This document shows, one piece after another, positions 16,887 through 24,917 of a stretch of 30,670 nt of DNA. How positions within the stretch are numbered: position 1 is the first letter of the stretch; each line of letters opens with the position of its first letter. This DNA comes from Chloroflexota bacterium (GTDB lineage Bacteria > Chloroflexota > Anaerolineae > Promineifilales > Promineifilaceae), in NCBI GenBank assembly GCA_024223125.1, contig JAAEOP010000303.1:1-30670 (forward strand). Direction: 5' to 3'. The position numbers and the translations under genes were made by a program. Under the pieces are notes generated by a model. That model saw nothing but the letters and a program-made list of their open reading frames with translations. It was not told the DNA's origin and did no database searches.

Positions 16887-18434
16887 TTACCGATTACGGC
16901 CGTACTGCTCATGACTACTCACCCAATCCGAAGACGAGATAGCGGCCGCCAATGAAATTTCTCCGGCCAACACCACTCCGGCAATGATTTCGGCTAGTTT
17001 ATTAACTTTGCCCTTACCCCAGCAGCCTAGTAGTTCCAGGCTTTCCCGCTGTGTGGCCAGCCCCGTGCCGCCGCCATAAGTAGCTACAATCAAAGAAGGG
17101 ATTGTAATAGAGAGATACAAATCTTTTTCCGGTGTCATTTCTGTATAAACGATACCGGCTGACGATTCCGACACATTAGCTACATCCTGCCCCGTCGCCA
17201 TAAACATCGCCGTAATACCATTGGCCGAATGTGCCCCATTGTTGTTGGCTCCCGACAAAATGGCGCCCACATTAGCAATACCGGAATGGTAAGTCAAACT
17301 TTCCGGTTCCACACGCATATGCTGGATGAGGACATCCCGCTTAATGGTCGCTTCGGCCGTCACCCGTTTACCTCGGGTGTGCATAATATTCACTTGCGAT
17401 GCTTTTTTATCCGTCGCCAGATTAGACTCCAAAAAGAAATGGCGGATACCCTCGTAATGGTCCAAAATCCAACTACAGGTCGCAAACGTGGCCCGACCGA
17501 CCATATTCTGTCCGGCCGCATCTCCCGTAGAAAAGTTGAAGCGCAAATAAGCAAACTTACTGGCCAGATAAGGATCAATGTATTGCAATTTGGCCACACT
17601 GGACGTGGCTTCCGCATAGTCACGGATTTGGTCCATATTGTCATTAACCCAGACGACAAATTCCCGCGCCTGACGCGCATTGTCAAACACAAAGACAGGC
17701 GCCCGCTGCATCGCGTCCCCCACAATACTGCATGTCACCCCACCAGATAGGTTAATAACTTTCATCCCTCGATTATATGAAGCCACCAATGTCCCTTCTG
17801 TCGTGGCCATGGGCACAATATAATCACCCTTAGCATGTTCCCCATTAATGGTCAGCGGGCCGGCAAACCCAATAGGAACTTGGGCCACGCCGGCAAAGTT
17901 CTCAATGTTTCCCTGAGCAATGTGCGGATCAAACGAATATTGGGAAATGTGTTCTAACTTCTGACCGGTCAATTCAGCCACAAAATCTTGCCGGGCAGTA
18001 ATCGCTTCGGGCGAATAATCATCCCCAGAGTTGCGCGGAATTTTGATGGCATCTTCTTCCTGATAGCTAATCGCTCCTTCCACTTTGAGCGTCAAATCAC
18101 CAAAGGAAACGGCCGAAAATTCGACCCTGATCTTATGCTTGCCCTCTGGCAGCGGGTCAATATCGCAAACGATGTCTAAAATATGCCGCAGCGGAAAATC
18201 CAGGGGAGAATCAGGTGTAAACTCGTCCGGGTGGCGCACATCCCCCTCCCCCAAATCTATGCTGATTGCCTGACGCGGCACTTCCACGCCATTGAAGCTG
18301 ACACTCTTCACGTCGGTAATCTTGGTATCGCTCAACCGATTCTTCAGTGAAAAGCGAACGCCTTCGTCGCCGTTTTTCAGACTGCCGAAGGTATAAAGCT
18401 GTTTTAGGATAAGACTGGGTATTTTAAAAGCCAT
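16887..18434 (-). CDS. Hydroxymethylglutaryl-CoA reductase, class I type, with N-terminal extension
   Basis: 515 residues. It makes mevalonate from HMG-CoA with NAD(P)H. The catalytic core starts at about 150: MATTEGTLVASYNRG (catalytic Glu213), TDKKASQVNIMHTRGKRVTAEA (catalytic Lys343), GANNNGAHSANGITAMFMATGQDVANVSES (catalytic Asp), and SSHEQYGRNR at the very C-terminus (catalytic His508). These match class I enzymes rather than the class II Pseudomonas type. Residues about 20-130 are an extra beta-rich domain (FSLKNRLSDTKITDVKSVSFNG, HKIRVEFSAVSFGDLTLKVEGAI) where eukaryotic enzymes have membrane helices; no membrane segment is seen. GGAGG 9 bases upstream supports the start. It is divergent from cofC and close to fni and the prenyl synthase. 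Confidence 0.93.
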   Translation of the reverse strand: MAFKIPSLILKQLYTFGSLKNGDEGVRFSLKNRLSDTKITDVKSVSFNGVEVPRQAISIDLGEGDVRHPDEFTPDSPLDFPLRHILDIVCDIDPLPEGKHKIRVEFSAVSFGDLTLKVEGAISYQEEDAIKIPRNSGDDYSPEAITARQDFVAELTGQKLEHISQYSFDPHIAQGNIENFAGVAQVPIGFAGPLTINGEHAKGDYIVPMATTEGTLVASYNRGMKVINLSGGVTCSIVGDAMQRAPVFVFDNARQAREFVVWVNDNMDQIRDYAEATSSVAKLQYIDPYLASKFAYLRFNFSTGDAAGQNMVGRATFATCSWILDHYEGIRHFFLESNLATDKKASQVNIMHTRGKRVTAEATIKRDVLIQHMRVEPESLTYHSGIANVGAILSGANNNGAHSANGITAMFMATGQDVANVSESSAGIVYTEMTPEKDLYLSITIPSLIVATYGGGTGLATQRESLELLGCWGKGKVNKLAEIIAGVVLAGEISLAAAISSSDWVSSHEQYGRNR

Positions 18435-18552
18435 AAGTTGTTTCCTCCGATTGTATAGCCGTTAAGAAAAAACCTTCGATTGAATTGGGAAATTGTAGCA
18501 CAAACACAATTTCTACCAATCCCTGCGGCTGTTTGTTACAATGGTCGGCCTT

Positions 18553-19164
18553 ATGGCAATCTGGGCAATTATTCCGGTGAAATCTTTGCAGCATACCAAG
18601 TCGCGGCTCACGGCCGTACTCTCTGCCAGCGAACGCGCCCATCTAACCAGCCACCTGCTAACCCGTCTCCTAATTATTCTGGACAATACGCCAGAGGTAG
18701 CCCAAATTATCGTCGTCAGCCGGGATGAAACAATTGGCAGAGTTGCCCGGCAGCACAATGCTATCCCTCTGGTGGAATCGCCAGAAGCAAAACTGAATGC
18801 GGCCGTTCATACTGGGGTTAATTTTGCGGCCGCACAAGGAGCCAGACAACTACTAATCCTACCGTCTGATTTGCCATTTTTAACGAGGGATGATGTGGCT
18901 GTGGTATGTGCGCCGCTCCCTTCTACCTCCCCGTCCCTCATCATCTGTCCTGACCGCCACCAGCGAGGAACCAACGCCCTCTGCCTGCCGTCCGACTGTA
19001 GTTTTCAATTCCAGTTTGGCCCGGACAGTTTCCAGCAACATCTACAAGAAGCCCGACGCGGCCGTTTGACACCCCACATCATCCACACCCCCGGCTGGCA
19101 GTTTGATTTGGATACGGTGGAAGATTGGGCGATTTATGCACAGGCGAATATACACAATCCTTAG
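18553..19164 (+). CDS. cofC: 2-phospho-L-lactate guanylyltransferase (CofC/FbiD family)
   Basis: 203 residues from ATG 18553 (an alternative ATG lies at 18541; neither has a Shine-Dalgarno). It activates phospholactate or phosphoenolpyruvate with GTP in coenzyme F420 synthesis. Family features: the N-terminal nucleotidyltransferase motif WAIIPVKSLQHTKSRL, VVSRDETI in the Rossmann-like core, LNAAVHTGVNFA, the acidic metal motif LILPSDLPFLTRDDV, CPDRHQRGTNAL, FGPDSFQQHLQEA and FDLDTVEDW near the end. The length is typical. No other F420 gene (cofD, cofE, fbiC) is in the window. It is divergent from HMG-CoA reductase, about 118 bp apart. Confidence 0.9.
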   Translation: MAIWAIIPVKSLQHTKSRLTAVLSASERAHLTSHLLTRLLIILDNTPEVAQIIVVSRDETIGRVARQHNAIPLVESPEAKLNAAVHTGVNFAAAQGARQLLILPSDLPFLTRDDVAVVCAPLPSTSPSLIICPDRHQRGTNALCLPSDCSFQFQFGPDSFQQHLQEARRGRLTPHIIHTPGWQFDLDTVEDWAIYAQANIHNP

Positions 19165-19196
19165 TCGCTGAATGCGATTCAGTGTCTGAAACACAA

Positions 19197-19215
19197 AACG
19201 CACCGAAAGTGCGTT
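19197..19215 (+). terminator. Short hairpin downstream of cofC
   Basis: AACGCAC and GTGCGTT pair around a 5-base CGAAA loop, 33 bp after the cofC stop. There is no T-run, so termination is uncertain. Confidence 0.35.
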
Positions 19216-19275
19216 AAGATGTTACGGAGCAATCGTTTCAGTGAACGGCTCACTTATAAGTGCGCTGCTCACTTA

Positions 19276-19407
19276 GGAATGGGGATTTTATTAAACCCCG
19301 AACTTGTCATACCTGCGAAGGCAAGTATCCATCTTTTTAGTCGAGTGGATTCCCGCCTTCGCGGGAATGACAAGTTAAAGTTCATGGGATTATTTAATCC
19401 TCATTCC
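19276..19407. repeat. 132-bp long-palindrome element between cofC and the DUF58 gene
   Basis: Two nested pairs of arms. The inner arms are 19301-19331 and 19346-19376 (AACTTGTCAT at one end, ATGACAAGTT at the other), about 31 bp with a few mismatches and a 14-base loop. The outer arms are 19276-19294 (GGAATGGGGATTTTATTAA) and 19389-19407. The GGATTCCCGCCTTCGCGGGAATGAC core resembles a hairpin repeat common in many bacterial genomes. It has no coding capacity, looks like a MITE or REP-type insertion, and fills most of the 19165-19483 gap. Confidence 0.65.
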
Positions 19408-19483
19408 TTATAATGCGCTTTAGCGTACTTTTTGTGGCAGCCTAGGAATTGCATTCCCAAGCTTACCCCTTTATCATCTTCTT

Positions 19484-20875
19484 ATGAGAACCAGACTACG
19501 GCCAATCACACGCCAACTGCGGCAAGTTGTTAACGATTACAAACCCACCTGGCGGATTTTGTTTGTGCTTTTGCTGCTGGTTTTTTTCCTGGCGCTGTCC
19601 GGCTTTTTCGCCTGGGCTATATGGGGTGTACCCCTGGTTATCATCGTAACGGTGTTGGCAATCCGGGCTGATTTACACCGCTCGTCTACCCCGGCCGATT
19701 TTTCCATTAGCCGACAGCACAATCAACGGTTGACATTGGGGCAGGCCAACCCCATCCAGATTGGTATTGAGAATTTAACCAACACGGCCGCAGCCATTGA
19801 ATTATGGGACGCCGTATCGCCAACATTCACTGTTGCTCGTTTGCCACACGGCCGTAACTGGCCCTATGCCGCCAATCTAAAAGGAAACGGCCGTATCCAC
19901 CTAACCTACTACGTCCGCCCTACCAAACGAGGCGACCACACCTTCGGTCAGATTACTTTGCGCTGGACGAGCCAATGGGGATTGTTCATGCGCCAGGCCA
20001 GTTATAGTGTGCCCACGACCGTCAAGGTGCACCCTAACCTGCTGCAAATCCGTCAGTACGAACAGCTTGCCCGGCGCGGCCGTCAAATTCAAATTGGACT
20101 GCGCCCGGCACAGCAGTTTGGCAGCGGCAGCGAATTTGAACAACTACGCGAATATGTGCCCGACGACGATTACCGCCGCATCTCCTGGAAAGCAACCGCC
20201 CGCCACGGCAAACCGATCACCATGGATTACAGCCCCGACCGCAGCCAAAATATTGTGTTGCTGATTGATATGAGCCGCCAGATGAAGTCACGGCCGTTGG
20301 GCATGGCTCGCGTCACCCGGCTAGACCTCATCATCAATGCCGTCCTCCTCTTTAGCTACGTGGCTCTCAAACGAGGGGATCGGGTGGGTATGATTACGTT
20401 TGCTGAACGGGTTCACAAATACATCCCCCCCCGCGCCGGTTCCGGCCAGCTCATGCACCTGGTCGAGGGACTGTACAATGTCGAACCGCAAAATAATGAC
20501 CCTGCCTATGCGTTGGCGCTGCACTATTTACAAACCCAGCGGCAACGACGTTCCCTCATCGTCATGCTCACCGACCCCAGCCGGGAAGAAGCCATCAAAA
20601 CCCTCGTGCCCCATTTGGGCGCCTTTTATCCTCATCACCTGCCCCTATGTGTCACGCTCAGCGATCCTAATGTGCTGGCGGCCGCGCAACGGCCGCCATA
20701 CAGCATGAGCGCCATTCAAGAACGTGCTCTGGCCGAGCAAATTCTGGACGAACGTCAACTGTGGCGCACCCTGCTAGAACAGCGCGGCGTCATGACAATG
20801 GATATTCCCGCTTACCACCTGACGGCCGGACTGCTGAATAAATACCTGGAACTCAAGGGCCAAACGCGAATTTAA
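19484..20875 (+). CDS. DUF58 domain-containing protein
   Basis: 463 residues. Two membrane helices (about 25-65) are followed by a beta-rich region and the DUF58 signature YVPDDDYRRISWKATARHGK (about 223-242). The signature is followed directly by a von Willebrand A-like fold (VLLIDMSRQMKS, a degenerate DxSxS metal site, about 255-268). Such proteins often sit beside MoxR AAA ATPases and transglutaminases and are thought to help assemble protein complexes. Neither partner is present within this window, so the gene is an orphan here. The start ATG has no clear Shine-Dalgarno. It is convergent with the SARP-STAND gene, with 160 bp between them. Confidence 0.88.
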   Translation: MRTRLRPITRQLRQVVNDYKPTWRILFVLLLLVFFLALSGFFAWAIWGVPLVIIVTVLAIRADLHRSSTPADFSISRQHNQRLTLGQANPIQIGIENLTNTAAAIELWDAVSPTFTVARLPHGRNWPYAANLKGNGRIHLTYYVRPTKRGDHTFGQITLRWTSQWGLFMRQASYSVPTTVKVHPNLLQIRQYEQLARRGRQIQIGLRPAQQFGSGSEFEQLREYVPDDDYRRISWKATARHGKPITMDYSPDRSQNIVLLIDMSRQMKSRPLGMARVTRLDLIINAVLLFSYVALKRGDRVGMITFAERVHKYIPPRAGSGQLMHLVEGLYNVEPQNNDPAYALALHYLQTQRQRRSLIVMLTDPSREEAIKTLVPHLGAFYPHHLPLCVTLSDPNVLAAAQRPPYSMSAIQERALAEQILDERQLWRTLLEQRGVMTMDIPAYHLTAGLLNKYLELKGQTRI

Positions 20876-21035
20876 TCGCCCCAATCAAATCAAAAGCGTG
20901 ATCTCGCAGACTATCAGAAATGGATGCACGGGTGACACAGAACTGAAAGCCCACATTCTGGTCGTCGCAAAATATCATCATGATAAAAGAAGACAAAATT
21001 GTGCCTGTCCAGCTTGCTGAAAATTTCAGGCGTCG

Positions 21036-24000
21036 TTACTCAAACATCCAGCACAAAACATCTGCTACCGTTTGTTGCTTAGCCCATTCTGCTGCTTCTT
21101 CGACAAAAAACGGCCGTAACTCCTGCGCCAGTTCTGCCAAAAAAGCATCGTTTAATTCTTTATCATTAGCGCGTATTTCTTCCCGAAGGGAGACAAAAGA
21201 AACCAGTTTTAATGCCTCATCCACCTTCCCCTGTCTAGCCCAGGTTTGCGCCAGTGAGGTTATTCCCGATATCAATTCCGGCACATCATCCATCTCTTCA
21301 CACACGCGCAATGCCTTTTTTAATGTCGATTCGGCAGCTGGCAAATCATTCATTGCCAAATAATTCAATCCCAGACCACGCAGATTAACCTCATAAAAGC
21401 GGGTTCTACCGATGTCATAAGCCATTTCGATTCCCTGCTCATAATACTTTTTAGCCAAATCATACCGGCCAAGCATCCGGTTAATACCGCCTAAAGACCC
21501 TCGTGCTTGCATAATTATCGGAGGGTAATCAATTTCTTTAGCAATTTGCAAGCTTTGTTCATAACGTGCTTTTGCCTCTTCAATTCGCTCTTGACGAGAT
21601 AAAACAATGCCCATGTTGTAAATGACCGCGACCATGCCGGGTTTATAACCAATGGATTCATACAAATCTAATGATTCCTGATAATAAGTCAAAGCCTGTT
21701 CGTACTTTCCATTGTCTACGGCGACCACACCCAACATCTTTAATGTATAGGCAATACCGTTTGTATCTTCACTTTGTTTTAAGTACGCGAGACTTTCTTG
21801 AAATTGTTCATGGGCAAGCGGCCGTTGACCACGCAGCAGATTGGCTATACCGATGACTGTGAGCGCAAAGCCATATTCTGTTTTTCCCCCAAATTGACGT
21901 AATTGAGGCAAAGCGTCAGTTAAAAATTGTTCAGCCAAAACATAGTTGCCGGCGCCAACGCAAAAAAATGCAGCCGACACTTGATATTGTGCCAGAATGG
22001 TTCGGCAAGGGTGTGTCTCCGGCAGAGAAGCCCAACCAGCTTGGGCCATTGCCTCACTGATTTGGATAAAGCGTGTGTTAGCGGTTTCCAACGGCCGTTT
22101 CAAATAATAGTAACGCTTCATCCCCAATCCAAAGGTAGACAGCAGATTAATCAGCGGCGAACTATTCGAGTGTTGGATACTTTCATTTAAGACCCATTCC
22201 CAGGCATGGTGAACATTGTGCGTTTCTGCTGTGATTTCGGCCGAGACTGTGTTGAACCCAGCTTCCCACATCGCTTGCGTACGCATTTGCACAAAATTGT
22301 CAAAGTAGCGGGCATGGTTTTCAAAAATAATGTGCATTTGTGGACTGTTGGACAGGCGTTCGAAGGCATATTGACGGGTCAATTCGTGCATGTGGTAACG
22401 TATATTTTCGGCCTGACGCTGCACCTGCACCAATCCTTTATCCACCAATCCGACCAGCAAGAATGGCGAAGCGTACGCCACTTTTTCAGCTGCTTCTTCC
22501 GTAAAGCCACCGCGAAAGACAGATAATGCTTGAAAAAGGTCTTGCTCGGGCGCAATGAGTAATTCCCAGGAATAATCAAAAATGGCTCGCATACTGCGCT
22601 GGCGCGGCGGCAAATCACGCCAGCGGCTGGTGAGAATATTGAGGCTGCGTTCCATTTCAGCCACAATCCGTTCCAGAGAAATAGCTCTGAGCCAGGCTGT
22701 TGCCAACTTGATTGCCAAAGGCATCCCCTGTGCCAATTCACAAATGCGGCAGACGGTCAAGCTATTTGTTTTCGTTAACGTAAAATCGGGGGTGATTTGA
22801 ACGGCCGTTTGCACAAGCAATCTCACCGCCGGAAACGCACCAATAGAGGAGCCGTCTGTCGTCGTCAACGGTGTTTCCAGAGACAAAGCATCATTATCTG
22901 GAAACGGCAGCCCCTCAATTAAGTGTCGCCATTCAGATGCCATTTGCAACGGCTCACGACTGGTGACTAATAAGTTGAGTTTGGGGCATTTCGTCAACAA
23001 ACGATCCAGCATCACGCCCGCATCTTGTGGCTGATCTTCTGTCAAAAGATGCTCAAAATTATCCAGCAGTAGCAGATACGCCTTGCGCTTCAATAAATTG
23101 ATTAGCTGGGCAAGCGGTTCTCCACTGCCTGTCAGCCTCAAGTTGAGAGCATCTGCCAACATGTTGGGTAACGCATTGGTCGAAGTGACCCCAACCAGGG
23201 AAATAAAGGCAACCCCATCTAAGAATAGCTCTGTTTCATACGCTTGTTTGGCAGCTTCAATTGCTAATCGGGATTTTCCCATGCCACCCAATCCAATGAT
23301 GCTCAACAGTCGGCAATCAGGATTGGCTAACATCTCCTGGATTTTTTGGAGCGCATCTTCTTGCCCCAGAAACGGGGTTGGTTCGGAGGGGATGTTTAGG
23401 AAGGGAGATGGTTTGTCTGGCAATGGGTGGTGATTGAGATCGCCTGCCGAAACGGCCGTTTCTTTCACAATCTTACTCTCTGGTACAATCACCTTGCGGG
23501 TACGAATCGCTTCAGCCAGTTCGATTGTTTCCGCTTCCGGTTTTACGCCTAACTCTTCATTCAGCAGCCGGTTACATTCCTGATATTGGCGCAGCGCAGC
23601 CGCCTGTTGTCCATCCCAGGCGTAAAGCTGCATCAACTGCCTTTGGGCGGGTTCATGCAATGGATCCAGAGCAACCCAGCGACGGCCGTATTCTATCCCC
23701 TGTATGAATCCAGCCTGATTGCTAAACCAGATGATCAGCTTTTGCAAGGCGACGCCCAGCGTTTGGCGGTATCCTTCGCGCAAAAAGAATTGCCATTCAT
23801 CAAATTCGGGGCTGTCGGGCAATGCAAATCCAGCCATGAAATCATCTTTATAAATGGAAACGGCCGTTTGCAAAGCCGCCACACACTCCGAGCATAACCC
23901 ATCTTTTGCATGTTGATGTGCCTGCACCTGGCCAATTTTTGCCTGAAAGTCGGCTATATCTACAAACAGGGAGTTTGAATGGGTAGCCACTTGTGTACGA

Positions 24001-24245
24001 TCAATGTGCAAAATATCATCTCCGACTTGTTGTCGCAGCCGCGACAGCTCGCGACGTAAATTGGCGCGGGCGCTTGATTGATCATTTTCGGGCCAGAAGA
24101 GGGTGGCTAACACATCACGGCTGTGTGGCTGCCCGGTTACAACTAAATAAGTCAACAAAGCGATCACCTTGCGCCGACGAAGCAGCAAAGGTTGGTCATC
24201 TTTTTGAAATTGCGGGGAGCCAAATAATGATGCTTGGAGCTGCAT
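21036..24245 (-). CDS. AfsR-like regulator: SARP DNA-binding/BTAD domain, STAND (NB-ARC) ATPase and TPR repeats
   Basis: 1069 residues. The N-terminal winged-helix domain (about 1-95, with RRRKVIALLTYL and SSARANLRRELSRLRQQVGDDIL) and the bacterial activator domain (about 100-245, ending AALRQYQECNRLLNEELGVKPE) make a SARP module. A STAND ATPase follows: Walker A GLGGMGKSR (Lys324), Walker B LLLLDN (Asp395) and the sensor motif LLVTSREPL. After about residue 700 come at least eight TPR-type repeats (AYTLKMLGVVAVDNGKYEQA, YNMGIVLSRQERIEEA, GSLGGINRMLGRYDLA). In AfsR-like proteins ATP and ligand state control DNA binding. Direct repeats typical of SARP sites lie 228 bp upstream, in the promoter of the divergent peptide gene, so that gene is a probable target. 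A 95-bp palindromic element lies between the two. Confidence 0.92.
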   Translation of the reverse strand: MQLQASLFGSPQFQKDDQPLLLRRRKVIALLTYLVVTGQPHSRDVLATLFWPENDQSSARANLRRELSRLRQQVGDDILHIDRTQVATHSNSLFVDIADFQAKIGQVQAHQHAKDGLCSECVAALQTAVSIYKDDFMAGFALPDSPEFDEWQFFLREGYRQTLGVALQKLIIWFSNQAGFIQGIEYGRRWVALDPLHEPAQRQLMQLYAWDGQQAAALRQYQECNRLLNEELGVKPEAETIELAEAIRTRKVIVPESKIVKETAVSAGDLNHHPLPDKPSPFLNIPSEPTPFLGQEDALQKIQEMLANPDCRLLSIIGLGGMGKSRLAIEAAKQAYETELFLDGVAFISLVGVTSTNALPNMLADALNLRLTGSGEPLAQLINLLKRKAYLLLLDNFEHLLTEDQPQDAGVMLDRLLTKCPKLNLLVTSREPLQMASEWRHLIEGLPFPDNDALSLETPLTTTDGSSIGAFPAVRLLVQTAVQITPDFTLTKTNSLTVCRICELAQGMPLAIKLATAWLRAISLERIVAEMERSLNILTSRWRDLPPRQRSMRAIFDYSWELLIAPEQDLFQALSVFRGGFTEEAAEKVAYASPFLLVGLVDKGLVQVQRQAENIRYHMHELTRQYAFERLSNSPQMHIIFENHARYFDNFVQMRTQAMWEAGFNTVSAEITAETHNVHHAWEWVLNESIQHSNSSPLINLLSTFGLGMKRYYYLKRPLETANTRFIQISEAMAQAGWASLPETHPCRTILAQYQVSAAFFCVGAGNYVLAEQFLTDALPQLRQFGGKTEYGFALTVIGIANLLRGQRPLAHEQFQESLAYLKQSEDTNGIAYTLKMLGVVAVDNGKYEQALTYYQESLDLYESIGYKPGMVAVIYNMGIVLSRQERIEEAKARYEQSLQIAKEIDYPPIIMQARGSLGGINRMLGRYDLAKKYYEQGIEMAYDIGRTRFYEVNLRGLGLNYLAMNDLPAAESTLKKALRVCEEMDDVPELISGITSLAQTWARQGKVDEALKLVSFVSLREEIRANDKELNDAFLAELAQELRPFFVEEAAEWAKQQTVADVLCWMFE

Positions 24246-24300
24246 AATTCGTTATTTTACCCCAACTTAGGCAGTAATGCGCCACGCCACAAAAAATTTC

Positions 24301-24395
24301 GTAACCATTCAGGCGCCCGGCACTTCATTACCAAGTCTACTGGAGTAGCACACTCGTTTATAAGTGCCGGGCACCTTGGGGGAGTGAATGGTTAC
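24301..24395. mobile_element. 95-bp MITE/REP-like palindromic element, copy 2 (inverted)
   Basis: The terminal arms GTAACCATTCA and TGAATGGTTAC are perfect inverted repeats. Inside lie GCGCCCGGCACTT and AAGTGCCGGGCACC. It is the reverse complement of 15244-15338 apart from about five bases, and both copies are 95 bp. The flanks AAATTTC and AAAATTT add partial symmetry. It lies in the promoter region of the SARP-STAND gene, 55 bp from its start. Confidence 0.82.
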
Positions 24396-24409
24396 AAAAT
24401 TTCAATGTT

Positions 24410-24444
24410 CGTGATCGTGATCGTTTTTTTCGATCACTATCACG
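24410..24444. promoter_or_regulatory. Inverted repeat, possible operator
   Basis: CGTGATCGTGATCG (24410-24423), seven T, then CGATCACTATCACG (24431-24444), with one mismatch. Each arm contains GTGATC-type half-sites repeated at 6-bp spacing. It lies between the two divergent starts and about 30 bp upstream of the direct repeats. It could be a dimer-binding operator or the terminator of an unseen transcript. Confidence 0.45.
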
Positions 24445-24472
24445 ACAACGACTGAAAGTGCAATAAGATGAA

Positions 24473-24520
24473 TTGTGGGACGCTTTGTGGAACGATTGCG
24501 GGACGTTGGCGCTGTATCCT
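24473..24520 (+). promoter_or_regulatory. SARP-type direct repeats and -10 of the repeat-peptide promoter
   Basis: Three direct repeats, TTGTGGGACG (24473-24482), TTGTGGAACG (24485-24494) and TTGCGGGACG (24496-24505), start 12 and 11 bp apart, one helical turn each. TATCCT (24515-24520) follows 9 bases after the last repeat. SARP regulators such as ActII-ORF4, DnrI and AfsR are known to bind direct repeats at 11-bp spacing, with the last repeat about 8 bp before the -10, in place of a -35. A SARP gene is immediately divergent. Assignment to that protein is inference. Confidence 0.65.
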
Positions 24521-24564
24521 GATGACAACTTATCAAATACAAACTGTTTTAAGGAGATAAAAAA

Positions 24565-24912
24565 ATGTATCAACCTGTTTTTAACAAACAAGATAATCGT
24601 ATTTTGTCCAATCACAACGAAACGGCCGTTCGTAGCCGAATTGCCTTGAACCACAACGAAACGGCCGTTCGCAGCCGACTTTCTTATAATCACAACGAAA
24701 CGGCCGTTCATAGCCGAATTGCCTTGAACCACAACGAAACGGCCGTTCGTAGCCGAATTGCCTTGAACCACAACGAAACGGCCGTTCGCAGCCGAATTGC
24801 CTACAATCACAATGAAACGGCCGTTCGTAGCCGAATTTCTCTTAATCACAACGAAACGGCCGTTCGTAGCCGACTTACTTTCAATCACAACGAAACCGCC
24901 GTTCGCGGCTAA
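24565..24912 (+). CDS. 115-residue peptide of eight 13-residue repeats, family not recognised
   Basis: A short leader (MYQPVFNKQDNRILS) is followed by seven full repeats of NHNETAVRSR plus three variable residues (IAL, LSY, IAL, IAL, IAY, ISL, LTF) and a final short NHNETAVRG. Every triplet is hydrophobic, small, hydrophobic/aromatic. Only one residue of the ten-residue core varies (Arg to His in repeat 3), while many codons differ at the third base, which suggests selection on the protein. AAGGAG lies 8 bases before the ATG, a SARP-type promoter lies upstream and an intrinsic terminator follows at once, so it is almost certainly expressed. There is no signal peptide, membrane segment or Cys. 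It could be a multi-copy precursor cut at Arg-rich sites, a beta-repeat binding protein, or a scaffold for the TPR proteins around it. No function is assigned. Confidence 0.75.
   Translation: MYQPVFNKQDNRILSNHNETAVRSRIALNHNETAVRSRLSYNHNETAVHSRIALNHNETAVRSRIALNHNETAVRSRIAYNHNETAVRSRISLNHNETAVRSRLTFNHNETAVRG
24610..24909 (+). repeat. 39-bp tandem repeat array inside the peptide gene
   Basis: Eight contiguous units of 39 bp (the last truncated to 30 bp), in frame, with no spacers. The first seven each contain the intact palindrome AACGGCCGTT; in the eighth it is AACCGCCGTT. The array therefore places seven copies of the window's over-represented palindrome at exact 39-bp intervals. Confidence 0.95.
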
Positions 24913-24917
24913 ATAGT

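Larger units (their letters stand above)
24246..24564. other. Divergent control region of the SARP-STAND and repeat-peptide genes
   Basis: This 319-bp region holds, in order, the second 95-bp palindromic element (24301-24395), an inverted repeat (24410-24444), a three-unit direct repeat with a -10-like hexamer (24473-24520), and the ribosome site of the peptide gene (AAGGAG at 24551-24556). No promoter for the minus-strand gene was identified. Confidence 0.6.

Noticed and set aside
19219..19413. 64-residue open frame between cofC and the DUF58 gene
   Set aside because: It is a translation of the 19276-19407 palindrome element.
24358..24888. Long minus-strand open frame across the peptide array (repeats of NSATNGRFVV)
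   Set aside because: It is the antisense of the in-frame 39-bp repeats, has no ribosome site, and runs through the 24410-24444 palindrome and 24473-24520 promoter. The plus-strand frame has a ribosome site, promoter and terminator.
24610..24909. CRISPR-like array
   Set aside because: The units are contiguous with no variable spacers, all are in coding frame, and no cas gene is present.
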